Shown here: piece after piece, positions 52,095-61,262 of the stretch
How the letters are laid out: each line of letters opens with the position of its first letter
How positions within the stretch are numbered: the stretch's first letter is position 1
Source: DATAQC01 sp051005135
GTDB lineage: Bacteria > Actinomycetota > Acidimicrobiia > Acidimicrobiales > AC-14
Length of the DNA: 64,000 nucleotides
Assembly: GCA_051005135.1 (NCBI GenBank)
Contig: JBPCJQ010000054.1
Location: 6,659-70,658, forward strand
Reading direction: 5' to 3'
Notes under the pieces: model-generated
What the model was told of the DNA's origin: nothing
The model's input: the letters and a program-made list of their open reading frames with translations, nothing else
Database searches by the model: none
Translations under genes and position numbers: made by a program

Positions 52095-52259
52095 GCTCTG
52101 CTGCGGGTGGCTGCCGGGCGTGGCTGCTGGCGACTTCGCCGGCCCCGGCTATGCTGATTGCGTCGCCGGCTTCAGCCGTGCGCTCGCCGGTCGCACCGGC
52201 GGGGCCCCGAGAGTTCTCCTCGAACCGGGCCCACTGCCCTTCGATCGGAGCTCCACCCC

Positions 52260-53504
52260 ATGTCTCCCTCCTTCGCCGATATCGGCGTGCCTGCCGACCT
52301 GGTCGGCCTCCTGGCCCGGGGCGGTGTCACCAGCCCGTTCCCGGTGCAGGCGGCCAGCGTGCCCGATGCCCTCGCCGGCCACGACGTGTGCGGTCGTGCC
52401 CCCACCGGGTCGGGCAAGACGCTGGCCTTCGGCCTGGCCCTCGCCCTGCGCACCGGTAAGGCCCAGCCCCGCCGGCCTCGAGGCCTGGTGCTCGTGCCCA
52501 CCAGGGAGCTGTGCGCCCAGGTGCAAAAGGAGTTGGCACCGCTGGCCGCCATGCGGAAGCGAACGGTGCTCGCCGTCTACGGCGGTACCGGCTACGAGCC
52601 CCAGCGACGCGCCCTTCGTAACGCCGTCGACATCCTGGTGGCCACACCGGGCCGGCTCGAAGACCTGGTGGCCAGGGGAGACGCCCGCCTCGACGCCGTC
52701 GACCTGGTGGTAGTTGACGAGGCCGACCGCATGGCCGACATGGGCTTCCTGCCCGCCGTGCGCCGCCTGCTCGATGCCGCCCGGCCCGACCGTCAGACCC
52801 TTCTCTACTCGGCCACCCTCGACGGCGACGTCGATGTGCTGGTGCGCCGGTACCAGCGCAACCCTCGTCGCCACGACGTGGAACCCGAGGTCACCGCCGA
52901 CGACGTGGAGCACCTGTTCTGGCGCACCGACCGTTCCACACGAGTGGCCATGACCGTCGAGCTGGTCGAGCGTCATCGTCGTGCCATCGTGTTCTGCCGC
53001 ACCCGCCACGGCGCCGACCGCCTCACCGACCAGCTGGGTCGAGCCGGAGTGAAGGCCGTCGTCATCCACGGGAGCCGCAGCCAGGGCCAGCGTGATCGGG
53101 CCCTGGCCGCCTTCACCAACGGCCGGGTCTCCGCCCTGGTGGCCACCGACGTGGCGGCGCGGGGCATCCACGTGGACAGCGTGCCGTGCGTGGTGCACTT
53201 CGACCCGCCCGGCGACTCCAAGGACTACGTCCACCGCTCGGGTCGAACTGGCCGGGCGGGAGCGAGCGGCACGGTGGTGTCCCTAGTCGGCGACGAGCAC
53301 CGCTCGGCGGTTCGCACCATCCAGCGTGCCCTCGGCTTCCCCCAGCACGTCGACCAGCGCGGCGCCGCCCCCTCGCCCACCGGACCTGGCCCGGCCAGCT
53401 CACGCCCACCGAGGCCCGGACCGGGCCGGTTCAACAGGGCCGGCGGACCCCGCCGCCCCCACGGCCCGGGAGCTGCCGCCAGGGGCCGTCGCCAGTCCCG
53501 CTGA
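52260..53504 (+). CDS. DEAD-box RNA helicase
   Basis: 414 aa with all helicase motifs: Q-motif region (PFPVQAASVPDALAGHD), I (APTGSGKT), Ia (VPTRELCAQV), Ib (ATPGRLEDLV), II (VVDEADRM), III (YSATLD), V (ATDVAARGIHV) and VI (YVHRSGRTGRAG). The C-terminal tail from about residue 365 is Pro/Gly/Arg-rich and probably binds RNA. ATG 52260 has GGAG 11 nt upstream. A TATGCT hexamer near 52148 could be its promoter. Confidence 0.94.
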   Translation: MSPSFADIGVPADLVGLLARGGVTSPFPVQAASVPDALAGHDVCGRAPTGSGKTLAFGLALALRTGKAQPRRPRGLVLVPTRELCAQVQKELAPLAAMRKRTVLAVYGGTGYEPQRRALRNAVDILVATPGRLEDLVARGDARLDAVDLVVVDEADRMADMGFLPAVRRLLDAARPDRQTLLYSATLDGDVDVLVRRYQRNPRRHDVEPEVTADDVEHLFWRTDRSTRVAMTVELVERHRRAIVFCRTRHGADRLTDQLGRAGVKAVVIHGSRSQGQRDRALAAFTNGRVSALVATDVAARGIHVDSVPCVVHFDPPGDSKDYVHRSGRTGRAGASGTVVSLVGDEHRSAVRTIQRALGFPQHVDQRGAAPSPTGPGPASSRPPRPGPGRFNRAGGPRRPHGPGAAARGRRQSR

Positions 53505-53515
53505 GCGGTGGCTAC

Positions 53516-54745
53516 CTACCGCAGGATCCCGGTGTGGCCCATGGAGTAGCGGCCGGGCTGGGGCCACACACAGGCGCCATGGGGGCCGGCGCCGACCTTG
53601 ATCGGGGGGCCGGTGAGTTGCCCGGTGGCGGTGCTGATGGCGTACACCTCGCCGTTTTCACGGCCGGTCAACCACAGCACCGACCCGTCGGCCGATACCC
53701 CGCCCATGTCAGGGCTGCCATGGCCTCCGTCGAACACCCACTTGGTCAGCACCCGCCTGGTGGCGAAGTCGATGACGCTCACGCTTCCCTCGTCACGGTT
53801 GCTCACGTATAGCACGGAGTCGTCCCGCGACGGGTAGAGTCCGTGGGCGCCCTTGCCCGTCTTGAGGAAACCGATCTCGGCAAAGGTGGTGGCGTCGACC
53901 ACGTGGACGCCGTTCTTGGTGAGGTCGGCCACGTAGTACACGGAGGCGTCCGGGGAGAGCTTGACGTCCTGGGGCTTACCGCCGACGGTGACTACCTTCT
54001 GCACCTTCTCGGCGCCCGGCGTCATGTCGAGCACCAGGAGCTTGCCGTCGAACTCGCACGAGGCCAGGGCCTGGCGGCCGTCGGCTGAGAAGTCCATGTG
54101 GTTCAGCCCGCTGCAAGGCACCGCCAGATCGTTGATCAGAGCCATGGTGTGGGGGTCGCGGAAGTCCATCTTGCGGTTGGCCTCGGCCATGACCACGGCT
54201 CGGGTTCCGTCGGGCGTGAAGTACAGGTTGTACGGATCGGTCACGGGCACCGGGGCGCCCACCTTTCCCGTGGCCGGGTCGATGGGCGTGAGCGAGTTGC
54301 CCCTGTCGTTGTCGACCCACAGCGTGCGCAGGTCCCACGAGGGAGTCACGTGCTGGGGCTGGGAGCCGACAGAGAAGGTGGCCACGACCCGGGCGGTGGC
54401 GGGATCGATCACGCTCACCGAGTTGGACATGGTGTTGGGCACGTAGATACGGGCCGGGTCGCCGGCGACCGCGGGGGCCAGTTGGCCCGCCGCGGTGGCG
54501 GCATAGATGTTGTGGCACTGGCTGTTGGCCGGCATCCCCGCCAAATAGCTGGGGGGCATGGCCAGGCACGGCGCCCCTGCGGCGGTGGCCGGCGGTGCCG
54601 CGGCCCGCTCGACGGCCGGGCGCGGCGTCGGCGCCTTGCCACCCCGGGTGGACAAGAAGGCGGCGACCACGACGGCCGTGGCCAGGAGAACGAAAAGTCG
54701 CCGGCGTCGGCGTTGAGCGAGAGGCGTGTTCGGCAGCCCGACCAT
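53516..54745 (-). CDS. Membrane-anchored YVTN-type beta-propeller protein
   Basis: 409 aa: an arginine-rich start and one membrane helix at about residues 16-33, a Pro/Ala linker, then repeated propeller blades (PNTMSNSVSVIDPATARVVATFSVGSQPQHV, shortened here; VSNRDEGSVSVIDFATRRVL). Three cysteines fall early in the exported part. Such YncE-like proteins usually bind partners outside the membrane; no substrate can be inferred. Convergent with the helicase gene. Confidence 0.85.
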   Translation of the reverse strand: MVGLPNTPLAQRRRRRLFVLLATAVVVAAFLSTRGGKAPTPRPAVERAAAPPATAAGAPCLAMPPSYLAGMPANSQCHNIYAATAAGQLAPAVAGDPARIYVPNTMSNSVSVIDPATARVVATFSVGSQPQHVTPSWDLRTLWVDNDRGNSLTPIDPATGKVGAPVPVTDPYNLYFTPDGTRAVVMAEANRKMDFRDPHTMALINDLAVPCSGLNHMDFSADGRQALASCEFDGKLLVLDMTPGAEKVQKVVTVGGKPQDVKLSPDASVYYVADLTKNGVHVVDATTFAEIGFLKTGKGAHGLYPSRDDSVLYVSNRDEGSVSVIDFATRRVLTKWVFDGGHGSPDMGGVSADGSVLWLTGRENGEVYAISTATGQLTGPPIKVGAGPHGACVWPQPGRYSMGHTGILR

Positions 54746-54803
54746 GGCGGCAAGCTAGGGCCTCGGCGGCCCCCGGTCTGCGCGCCCTGTGGCAAGCCAG
54801 GGC

Positions 54804-55298
54804 TTACCTGCCGACCGAAGCACAACCTCGGGAGTCAGCGGTGACCGTGGCGGCGGGCCGCCCGTTGACCGAGATGTGCACGGTCTGGCCGGGGACGAGC
54901 CCGCAACGGGTGAACGACGCGGTGGTGGGCGTAGGCGCCTTCGCCGGCCGGGCGCTCCTGGCGGCCGGTGTCGACGTGGTCGGCGTCGGAGGGGCGGCGG
55001 TGGTCTGCAGCCCCCCGGCGACCGTCGTGGGCGTGGTCGTAGCCTGCACCGGCGTGGTGGTGACAACGGCGGCGGAGGACGAGGGCGACGGCGCTATGCC
55101 GACGGGCAGGCTGCTACCGCTGCCGCCACCGGGCCGCAACACGCCGTACAGCGTCAGGCCGCCGACCACGACAAGGAACCCGAGCGGCGCCGCCGCCCAG
55201 CGCAGCCACTCCACCAGGCCCCGGGGCTCGGGCCGGAGCGGCCCCCCGAGCGGGGTGGCAGGCTCGGAGCCTGCGTCCTGCGGGTCCCTCTGCGCCAT
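54804..55298 (-). CDS. Hypothetical membrane-anchored protein with Thr/Pro-rich linker
   Basis: 164 aa from ATG 55298 (GGGAGG upstream). One membrane helix at about residues 34-55, a long Ser/Thr/Pro/Ala linker, and a small C-terminal domain (RCGLVPGQTVHISVNGRPAA) with two cysteines. Probably extracytoplasmic and wall-spanning. Not recognised as a named family. A GCCCT/AGGGC hairpin follows the stop (54784-54803). Confidence 0.75.
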   Translation of the reverse strand: MAQRDPQDAGSEPATPLGGPLRPEPRGLVEWLRWAAAPLGFLVVVGGLTLYGVLRPGGGSGSSLPVGIAPSPSSSAAVVTTTPVQATTTPTTVAGGLQTTAAPPTPTTSTPAARSARPAKAPTPTTASFTRCGLVPGQTVHISVNGRPAATVTADSRGCASVGR

Positions 55299-55355
55299 CG
55301 CCAAGCCTCCCGGCTCGCACGATACCCGCGTAGATGCCGAGGAGAGGGCAGACTC

Positions 55356-56339
55356 GTGAAGGTGGAGCTACTCGTCGCGCGCAACCCCGATCAGGACAGC
55401 ACGCTGCCCTATCTACTCCGTCTTCCCATAGGCGACGGCCTGGTGTTCCGCACCAAGGGCAGCTGGCCCAGGACCAACGCGTTGTACTGCCATCCGGTGC
55501 CCGAGGAGGACTGGCCCCAGGAGCCTGACATCGTCGAACGGGTCGCCTTGCGGGCGTGCGCCCGCCGGGGGGCGGCGATAGACGTGGTCGCCGACAGAGG
55601 ACGCGAGCAGCGCTCCCAGATCGTGTTCACCAACGCCCGGGGCCGACCAATGGTGTTCTGGCAGTCTCCCCGCACGCGCAAGCAGGCCCGGCCCGACGTG
55701 AGGCTCCCCAGTGCACGGGCCGCGGGTGTCGCCGAGCTCGAGATCGTGGTCGACGCCCACGAGCGATACCCCTACCGCTTCACAGGCCAACAGGCGCGCA
55801 CCCTCCGGCGTGGCCTGCCCTGCGGGGACTATGCCATCACGGGCGGGGGGCAGTTGATCGCGTCGGTCGAGCGCAAGTCTCTGCCCGACCTGGTGTCGAG
55901 CCTGAACAGCGGGCGGTTGCGGTTCGCCCTCGGCGAGCTGGCCGCCCTCCCGCGCGCCGCGGTAGTGGTGGAGGACCGCTACTCCCAGATCTTTGCGCTG
56001 GAGCGGGTCCGGCCCGCGCAGGTTGCCGACGGCCTGGCCGAGCTCCAGGTCCGCTGGCCCACCATCCCGATCGTGTTCTGTGAGAACCGCAAGCTGGCCG
56101 AGGAATGGACCTACCGCTATCTCGCTGCGGCCCACACCTGGGCCGAGACCGAAGCCCCTGCCGTGGCCCGCATCGGGGTCGTTGAGGACGGCCGCACCAC
56201 GAGCGGGCCCGAGCCGCAACCAGCGACCGCCGAAGTTCGGGCATGGGCGCGTGCCAACGGCTTCACCGTCGCCGACCGTGGCCGGCTCTGTCCCGAGATC
56301 CATCAGGCGTGGAGGGAGGCAACCGGAGCCGGTCGCTAG
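55356..56339 (+). CDS. ERCC4-type nuclease fused to an Lsr2-like DNA-binding tail
   Basis: 327 aa from GTG 55356 (AGAGGG 8 nt upstream). An N-terminal domain of about 120 residues is unassigned. The XPF/ERCC4 nuclease core follows: VVDAHERYPYRF, then Asp158 in CGDYAI and Glu172-Arg173-Lys174 in ASVERKSLPDLV, i.e. the GDX(n)ERKX3D active site. The last 35 residues (VRAWARANGFTVADRGRL) resemble the C-terminal DNA-binding motif of Lsr2. All catalytic residues are present, so a structure- or AT-directed nuclease is plausible. Its 3' end overlaps the convergent acyltransferase gene by 77 bp. Confidence 0.82.
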   Translation: MKVELLVARNPDQDSTLPYLLRLPIGDGLVFRTKGSWPRTNALYCHPVPEEDWPQEPDIVERVALRACARRGAAIDVVADRGREQRSQIVFTNARGRPMVFWQSPRTRKQARPDVRLPSARAAGVAELEIVVDAHERYPYRFTGQQARTLRRGLPCGDYAITGGGQLIASVERKSLPDLVSSLNSGRLRFALGELAALPRAAVVVEDRYSQIFALERVRPAQVADGLAELQVRWPTIPIVFCENRKLAEEWTYRYLAAAHTWAETEAPAVARIGVVEDGRTTSGPEPQPATAEVRAWARANGFTVADRGRLCPEIHQAWREATGAGR

Positions 56340-57201
56340 GCCAGTTGGGCTGGAAGAGGTGCCACTGATCGGGGGCTCGAGCGATGAGCTCCTCGTGGGC
56401 GTGGGCCAGCTCCTGGGTGATGCGGGTCACGTCGTTGCGCAGGCTCCCCCGCCTCTCCAGGGGCAGCGGGGGGCAGACCACCGCCCGGTGCCCGTCGCCG
56501 TCAAAGTAGACGGCCGTGGGCAACAGCGACGACCGGGCCCGCAGGGCGAGGGTGGCGGGACCAGCGGGCATGGTGGTGCGTTCCCCAAAGAGCTCCACAT
56601 CCACGCCTGCCCCGCCGATGTCGCGGTCGGACAGCAGGCACACCATGGAGTTCGAGCGAAGCGCCCCCAGCACGGCCGTGCCCGCGGCGGGACCGAGAGG
56701 GATCACCGACATCCCGAACCGGCGCCGGAGGGCGACGAACCACTCGAACAGCTCGGGGGGCTCCAGCGCCTCCACGACCACCGAGACGGCAAATCCCTGG
56801 CGCGCCAGCCAGGAGCCGCCCACATCCCAGCCCCCTAGGTGGGGGATGGCCAGCACCGCCCCCCGGCCTGTGGCCCGGGCATCTTCCAGGTGAGACCGGC
56901 CTTCGATCGAGAAGTGGGCGTCCACGTGGCCGGGATCAACGGCGGCCAGACGCAACGACTCCATCCAGTAGCGGCCGTAGGAGGCGAAGGCGGCCCGGGC
57001 GGCGCGGCGGTCGGCGGCGGAGGGGATGAGGGGCCGTCCCCGGGCGCGCGCCTGATGGCGGGCGACGAGCGCCCGGCGCCTCGGGAGCATCGCCCAGGCA
57101 GCCACACCGAGCCCTCGGGCCAGGGGCAGGGCAGCCCGCTCGGGCAGAGCGATGGCCGCTCGGGCGCCCAGGCGGTAGAGGAGGTAGGGGTTGGCCCGCA
57201 C
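56263..57201 (-). CDS. patA: PatA-like lauroyl/palmitoyl acyltransferase
   Basis: Lipid A acyltransferase-superfamily protein, 312 aa from GTG 57201. The HxxxxD active site is in AIPHLGGWDVGG, followed by VVVEALEPPELFEWFVALRRRFGM and the end DQWHLFQPNWPSD. In mycobacteria the homologue acylates phosphatidylinositol mannosides and lies between pgsA and pimA; here pgsA precedes it by 29 bp. The last 20 or so residues lie antisense to the ERCC4 gene. No Shine-Dalgarno precedes the GTG, so a slightly different start is possible. Confidence 0.85.
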   Translation of the reverse strand: MRANPYLLYRLGARAAIALPERAALPLARGLGVAAWAMLPRRRALVARHQARARGRPLIPSAADRRAARAAFASYGRYWMESLRLAAVDPGHVDAHFSIEGRSHLEDARATGRGAVLAIPHLGGWDVGGSWLARQGFAVSVVVEALEPPELFEWFVALRRRFGMSVIPLGPAAGTAVLGALRSNSMVCLLSDRDIGGAGVDVELFGERTTMPAGPATLALRARSSLLPTAVYFDGDGHRAVVCPPLPLERRGSLRNDVTRITQELAHAHEELIARAPDQWHLFQPNWPSDRLRLPPSTPDGSRDRAGHGRRR

Positions 57202-57230
57202 CGTGGCGGCGCGCCGCAGTTTGCGGCCCG

Positions 57231-58001
57231 CTAGGGCCGGGTGCGCGACCGGTCGCGGGCCACCCGAGAGCGGGCATCCCCGGTGCGCCCAGCGCGCCAC
57301 AGCCCAACGGCCCGTTCGCCCCCGGGGCGGAAGCCCGTGGCCGGGCGCCGAGCCCGCCACCGGGCCAGCAAAGTCTCCCCAGGGTCACGCCTCGGTGTTC
57401 CCTGCTTCCCGCTCAGGGGGCCGCTGGGGCCCTGGCGCCAGACCATGACGAAGCGCTGCACGGCGGTGAACACGGTGAGGCCCAGCATCAGCCACAGCAC
57501 CGGCACCAGAACGACCCGCAAGATCAGGCCGATGCCAACCGCGATCATGCGCTCGGCCCGCTCCATGAGCCCGCCCCTGGCGGTGAAGCCCAAGGATTCG
57601 GCCCGGGCCCGCTCGTAGGACACCAGGTTGGAGGCCCCGACGACGGCGAGAGCCAGAACCGCGGCATGCGCCGAGTGCGACGATGCCAGGTACCACGCCA
57701 CCCCCCCCAGCACCAGGGTGTCGCTCACCCGGTCGGCTACCGAGTCGAAGAAGGCGCCACGGGGAGAGGCGGTGCCCGACGCCTTGGCCACCGCCCCGTC
57801 GAGCAGGTCGGGGACTGCTGAGAAGGCGAGGAGCACGGCGCCCGCGATGAGCCAGCCCTGGGCCACCACAGCAGCGGCGACGGCCGAGATCACCAGCCCG
57901 GCGGCCGTGAGCTGGTTGGCGCTCACCCCGACCCGTTCGAGGCTGGAGCCGACCGGCTCGAGACCCCGCTCGACGTCTGCCCGGCATCGCTTGTCGAACA
58001 T
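57231..58001 (-). CDS. pgsA: CDP-alcohol phosphatidyltransferase (PgsA-like)
   Basis: 256-aa membrane enzyme, probably making phosphatidylinositol (phosphate) from CDP-diacylglycerol. The family motif reads DLLDGAVAKASGTASPRGAF then FDSVADRVSD; all Asp and Gly positions fit D-x2-D-G-x2-A-R-x8-G-x3-D-x3-D, but the usual Arg after Ala is Lys. Five or six membrane helices, then an Arg-rich tail of about 60 residues. ATG 58001 has GGGGA upstream. It stands directly before the PatA-like gene, as in mycobacteria. Confidence 0.85.
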   Translation of the reverse strand: MFDKRCRADVERGLEPVGSSLERVGVSANQLTAAGLVISAVAAAVVAQGWLIAGAVLLAFSAVPDLLDGAVAKASGTASPRGAFFDSVADRVSDTLVLGGVAWYLASSHSAHAAVLALAVVGASNLVSYERARAESLGFTARGGLMERAERMIAVGIGLILRVVLVPVLWLMLGLTVFTAVQRFVMVWRQGPSGPLSGKQGTPRRDPGETLLARWRARRPATGFRPGGERAVGLWRAGRTGDARSRVARDRSRTRP

Positions 58002-58138
58002 CGTCCCCAGGGTACTAGAAGGGGCTCCCGGACGGACGATCGCCGACACCGAGCGGTAGTCTTCGCCGGGCCGGGCCGCCGGTGCGGCGTCCGGCAACCG
58101 ACCGTCTGAACCGACCGTCCCAACCGAGCGAGGCGCCC

Positions 58139-60193
58139 GTGAAGAGCTTCCCGCCAGCCAGGATCCGCAACGTCGCCCTCGTCGGCCATGGTGGCGCCGG
58201 CAAGACCACCCTCAGCGAAGCTCTCCTCTTCGGTGCCGGCGTCATCTCCCGCCTCGGCCGGGTGGAGGACGGCACCACCACCACCGACTTCGACCCCGAG
58301 GAGGTCAAGCGGGGAATCTCCATGTCGCTGGCCCTGGCCCCCTTCGAAGTGGACGGCCACAAGGTCAACCTGCTCGACACTCCGGGCTACGCCGACTTCG
58401 TCACCGAGGTCCACGCCGCCCTACGGGTTGCCGACCTGGCGGTGTTGGTGGTGAGCGGCGTGGAAGGGCCCGAGGTGCAGACCGAGGTGGCGTTGCGCCT
58501 GGCGGCGGAGCGGGGCATACCCCGCATGTTCTTCGTCTCCAAGCTCGACCGGGAGCGGGCCAGCTTCGAGCGCACCCTCGACCAGCTGCGGGAGCTGTTC
58601 GGCACCGGCGTCGCCCCCCTGCAGCTGCCCATCGGCAGCGAGGCGGGTTTCCGGGGCGTTGTCGACCTGCTGTCGGGCACCGCCGTCACCTACGACGGGG
58701 GGAAGGCGGGTGCCCGACAAGACGTTCCCGCCGAGGTGGCCGACGCCGCCGCGGTGGCCCGTGACAACCTGATCGAAGGCATCGTGATGGCCGACGACGC
58801 CCTGATGGAGCGCTACCTCGAGGGTGAGACCCTCGAAGTCGAGCTACTGGACAAGACCCTGGCCAAGGGCGTGGCCGAGGCCACCGTGTTCCCGGTGGCA
58901 TGCGGGGCGCCGTCGAAGATGATCGGTGTCGACCTGCTGTCCCGCCTCTTTTGCGAGATCGGGCCCTCCCCCCTCGACCGCCCGCCCGTGGTCGTGTCGG
59001 CCGCCGGCTCCGAGACGCCGGTGCGGTGTGACCCGGCCGGCCAGCCCCTCGCCTTCGTCTACCGCACCGTTGCCGACCCCTTCGTGGGCAAGGTGTCGTT
59101 CCTGAAGGTGCTGTCGGGCACCGTCCATCCCGACACCCATCTGACCAACCCCCGCACCCATGCCGACGAGCGCCTGCACAACCTGTTCACCATGCGGGGT
59201 AAGGAGCAGGACACCCTCGCCGAGCTGCCCGCCGGCGACCTCGGGGCGGTGGCCAAGCTGGCCGACACCCACACCGGTGACACCCTGGCCCCCAAGGGCA
59301 CCCCGGTGCTGCTGCCTCCCCTCCAACTGCCCGAGCCCGTGCTCTCAGTGGCCGTCGTCCCCAAGTCCAAGGGCGACGAGGACAAGCTGATGACCGGGCT
59401 CCACCGCCTCCAGGAGGAGGACCCTGCCTTGGGGGTCCGGCGCGACGACGAGACTCACCAGACCATCCTGTCGGGCATGGGCGACACCCACCTGGCCATG
59501 GTGACCGAGCGCCTGATGCGCAAGTTCGGCGTGGAGGTGAAGACCGAAGACGTCAAGGTCGCCTACCGGGAGACGATCACCTCTTCAGCCGAGGCGGAGG
59601 GCAAGCACAAGAAGCAGAGCGGCGGCCACGGACAGTTCGGGGTGGCGTCCATCCGCCTCGAACCGCTGCCCCGGGGCGGCGGGTTCGAGTTCGTCGACAA
59701 GGTGGTGGGCGGAGCCATTCCCCGCCAGTTCATCCCCGCGGTGGAGAAGGGCGTGGCCGAGACAATGGCCCAGGCGGGGGTGTTCGGCTACCCCGTGGTC
59801 GACATCCGGGTCACCGTGTTCGACGGCAAGTTCCACCCCGTCGACTCGTCGGAGATGAGCTTCAAGATGGCCGGCTCGCTCGGCTTCCGCGAAGCCATGG
59901 CCAAGGCTGGCCCCGTGGTTCTGGAGCCGGTGTCGGCCCTGCAGGTCACCGTGCCCTTGCAGTACCAGGGCGACATCATGGGCGACCTCAACTCTCGGCG
60001 GGGCCGGGTCCAGGGCAGCGAAGCGGTGGGCAACGGCGAGCAGATGATCACCGCCCTGGTACCGACTTCAGAGGTGATGCGCTACGCCATCGACCTGCGT
60101 TCGATGACGGGCGGCCGGGGCCGGTTCTCGGTCCGACACGACCACTACGACCTGCTGCCGGCGCACCTGGTCGACAAGGTGCGCAAGGAGTGA
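58139..60193 (+). CDS. EF-G2-like translational GTPase
   Basis: 684 aa from GTG 58139 (GAGG upstream). It has the five domains of elongation factor G, but the G1 loop is GHGGAGKTTL instead of the AHIDAGKTT usual in EF-G, and G4 is SKLD instead of NKxD. DTPGYADF (G3) is normal. These changes mark the EF-G2/FusA2-like branch, whose members are not the main translocase. Domain IV carries GGHGQFG. It overlaps the DinB gene as GTGA, forming an operon. Confidence 0.92.
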   Translation: MKSFPPARIRNVALVGHGGAGKTTLSEALLFGAGVISRLGRVEDGTTTTDFDPEEVKRGISMSLALAPFEVDGHKVNLLDTPGYADFVTEVHAALRVADLAVLVVSGVEGPEVQTEVALRLAAERGIPRMFFVSKLDRERASFERTLDQLRELFGTGVAPLQLPIGSEAGFRGVVDLLSGTAVTYDGGKAGARQDVPAEVADAAAVARDNLIEGIVMADDALMERYLEGETLEVELLDKTLAKGVAEATVFPVACGAPSKMIGVDLLSRLFCEIGPSPLDRPPVVVSAAGSETPVRCDPAGQPLAFVYRTVADPFVGKVSFLKVLSGTVHPDTHLTNPRTHADERLHNLFTMRGKEQDTLAELPAGDLGAVAKLADTHTGDTLAPKGTPVLLPPLQLPEPVLSVAVVPKSKGDEDKLMTGLHRLQEEDPALGVRRDDETHQTILSGMGDTHLAMVTERLMRKFGVEVKTEDVKVAYRETITSSAEAEGKHKKQSGGHGQFGVASIRLEPLPRGGGFEFVDKVVGGAIPRQFIPAVEKGVAETMAQAGVFGYPVVDIRVTVFDGKFHPVDSSEMSFKMAGSLGFREAMAKAGPVVLEPVSALQVTVPLQYQGDIMGDLNSRRGRVQGSEAVGNGEQMITALVPTSEVMRYAIDLRSMTGGRGRFSVRHDHYDLLPAHLVDKVRKE

Positions 60194-60717
60194 CGGCCTG
60201 CGCCGAGTGCGGGCTCGACTACGAGTCGATGCCGGTGCCCGAGGCCATCGCCGCCATCCGGGGCTTCGGCCGCCGCTACCGGGCACCGCTCACCCGGCTC
60301 CTCCCGGGGGAGGACGACTCCGTACTGCGAGCCCGGCCGGCTCCCGGCACTTGGTCGGCCCTCGAGTACGCCGCCCATGTGCGGGACGTCTTCTCATGGT
60401 ATGACGAACGAATCCGGCGGTCCTTGGCCGAGGACCGACCGGTGATCGAAGACCCGGCCACCCCGAACGACGCCGCCCAGGCGGGGCACTACAACGAGGA
60501 GGACCCCGCCGCGGTGGTCGACAGGATTGCCGCCAACGCCGAACGGCTGGCTGCCACCATCGAAGCCGTCCCAGCCGACGCATTGGACAGGTCACACCGC
60601 ATTCGGGGGGAGGAACGGTCGGTGCGCTTCACCGCGCGCCGGGCGGTGCACGAGGGCAGTCACCACATTCTCGATGTGGGCCGGGGCCTGCGCATGCTGC
60701 GAGCCGCCCGGCAATGA
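60190..60717 (+). CDS. DinB-like four-helix protein, first of a tandem pair
   Basis: 175 aa. It starts TACAECGLDYESM with a CxxC pair, then a DinB/mycothiol-S-transferase-like bundle: WSALEYAAHVRDVFSWYDERI and RRAVHEGSHHILDVGRGL, with three His that suit a metal site. GTG 60190 overlaps the EF-G2 stop, and its own stop overlaps the next gene as ATGA. Role unknown. Confidence 0.82.
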   Translation: MTACAECGLDYESMPVPEAIAAIRGFGRRYRAPLTRLLPGEDDSVLRARPAPGTWSALEYAAHVRDVFSWYDERIRRSLAEDRPVIEDPATPNDAAQAGHYNEEDPAAVVDRIAANAERLAATIEAVPADALDRSHRIRGEERSVRFTARRAVHEGSHHILDVGRGLRMLRAARQ

Positions 60718-61247
60718 CCTCCCCGGCCTGCGCCGAGTGCGGACTAGATTCCGAGGCGTTGCGGCCCCTCGACGCCATCAACGCCGTCCGCACTTTCCCT
60801 TACCGCTACCGGGCCGTCTTCAAGGTGATCAGCCAGGAGCCGGCCTTCGACGAGGTCGTGCACCGGCGCCCGGAGCCCAGGGTCTGGTCGGCGGTGGAGT
60901 ACGCGGCCCACGCGGCCGACATGATCGACCGTTCGGCCCCCGCCATCCGCCGTATGCAGTCGGAGGAGCGCCCGTCGTTGCCGTTCTTCGATCCCCCGGG
61001 CCGGGTTGACAGCGAGAGCTTCAACGATCGCTCCCTGATGGGGATCGGGGTCATGTCGGCCATGGAGACGGCCTGCTCCGACATGGCCTCTACCCTGGAG
61101 ACGGTCGAGCCCAACGAGTGGGCTCGCACGGGCGTGTTCGACTGGGGTGAGCGCGACATCCTGTCCGCCGCCCGCAATGCCGTCCACGAGGGCACCCACC
61201 ACCTGCTCGACATCGAGCGGGTGCTGGCACGGGTGCTGGGCGGCTGA
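60714..61247 (+). CDS. DinB-like four-helix protein, second of a tandem pair
   Basis: 177 aa, clearly paralogous to the preceding gene: the same PACAECGLDSEAL start, WSAVEYAAHAADMIDRS and ARNAVHEGTHHLLDIERVL. The middle is diverged, so this is an old duplication. ATG 60714. Co-translated with the first copy and the EF-G2-like gene. Confidence 0.82.
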   Translation: MTSPACAECGLDSEALRPLDAINAVRTFPYRYRAVFKVISQEPAFDEVVHRRPEPRVWSAVEYAAHAADMIDRSAPAIRRMQSEERPSLPFFDPPGRVDSESFNDRSLMGIGVMSAMETACSDMASTLETVEPNEWARTGVFDWGERDILSAARNAVHEGTHHLLDIERVLARVLGG

Positions 61248-61262
61248 GCTTCAATCTCGTTC

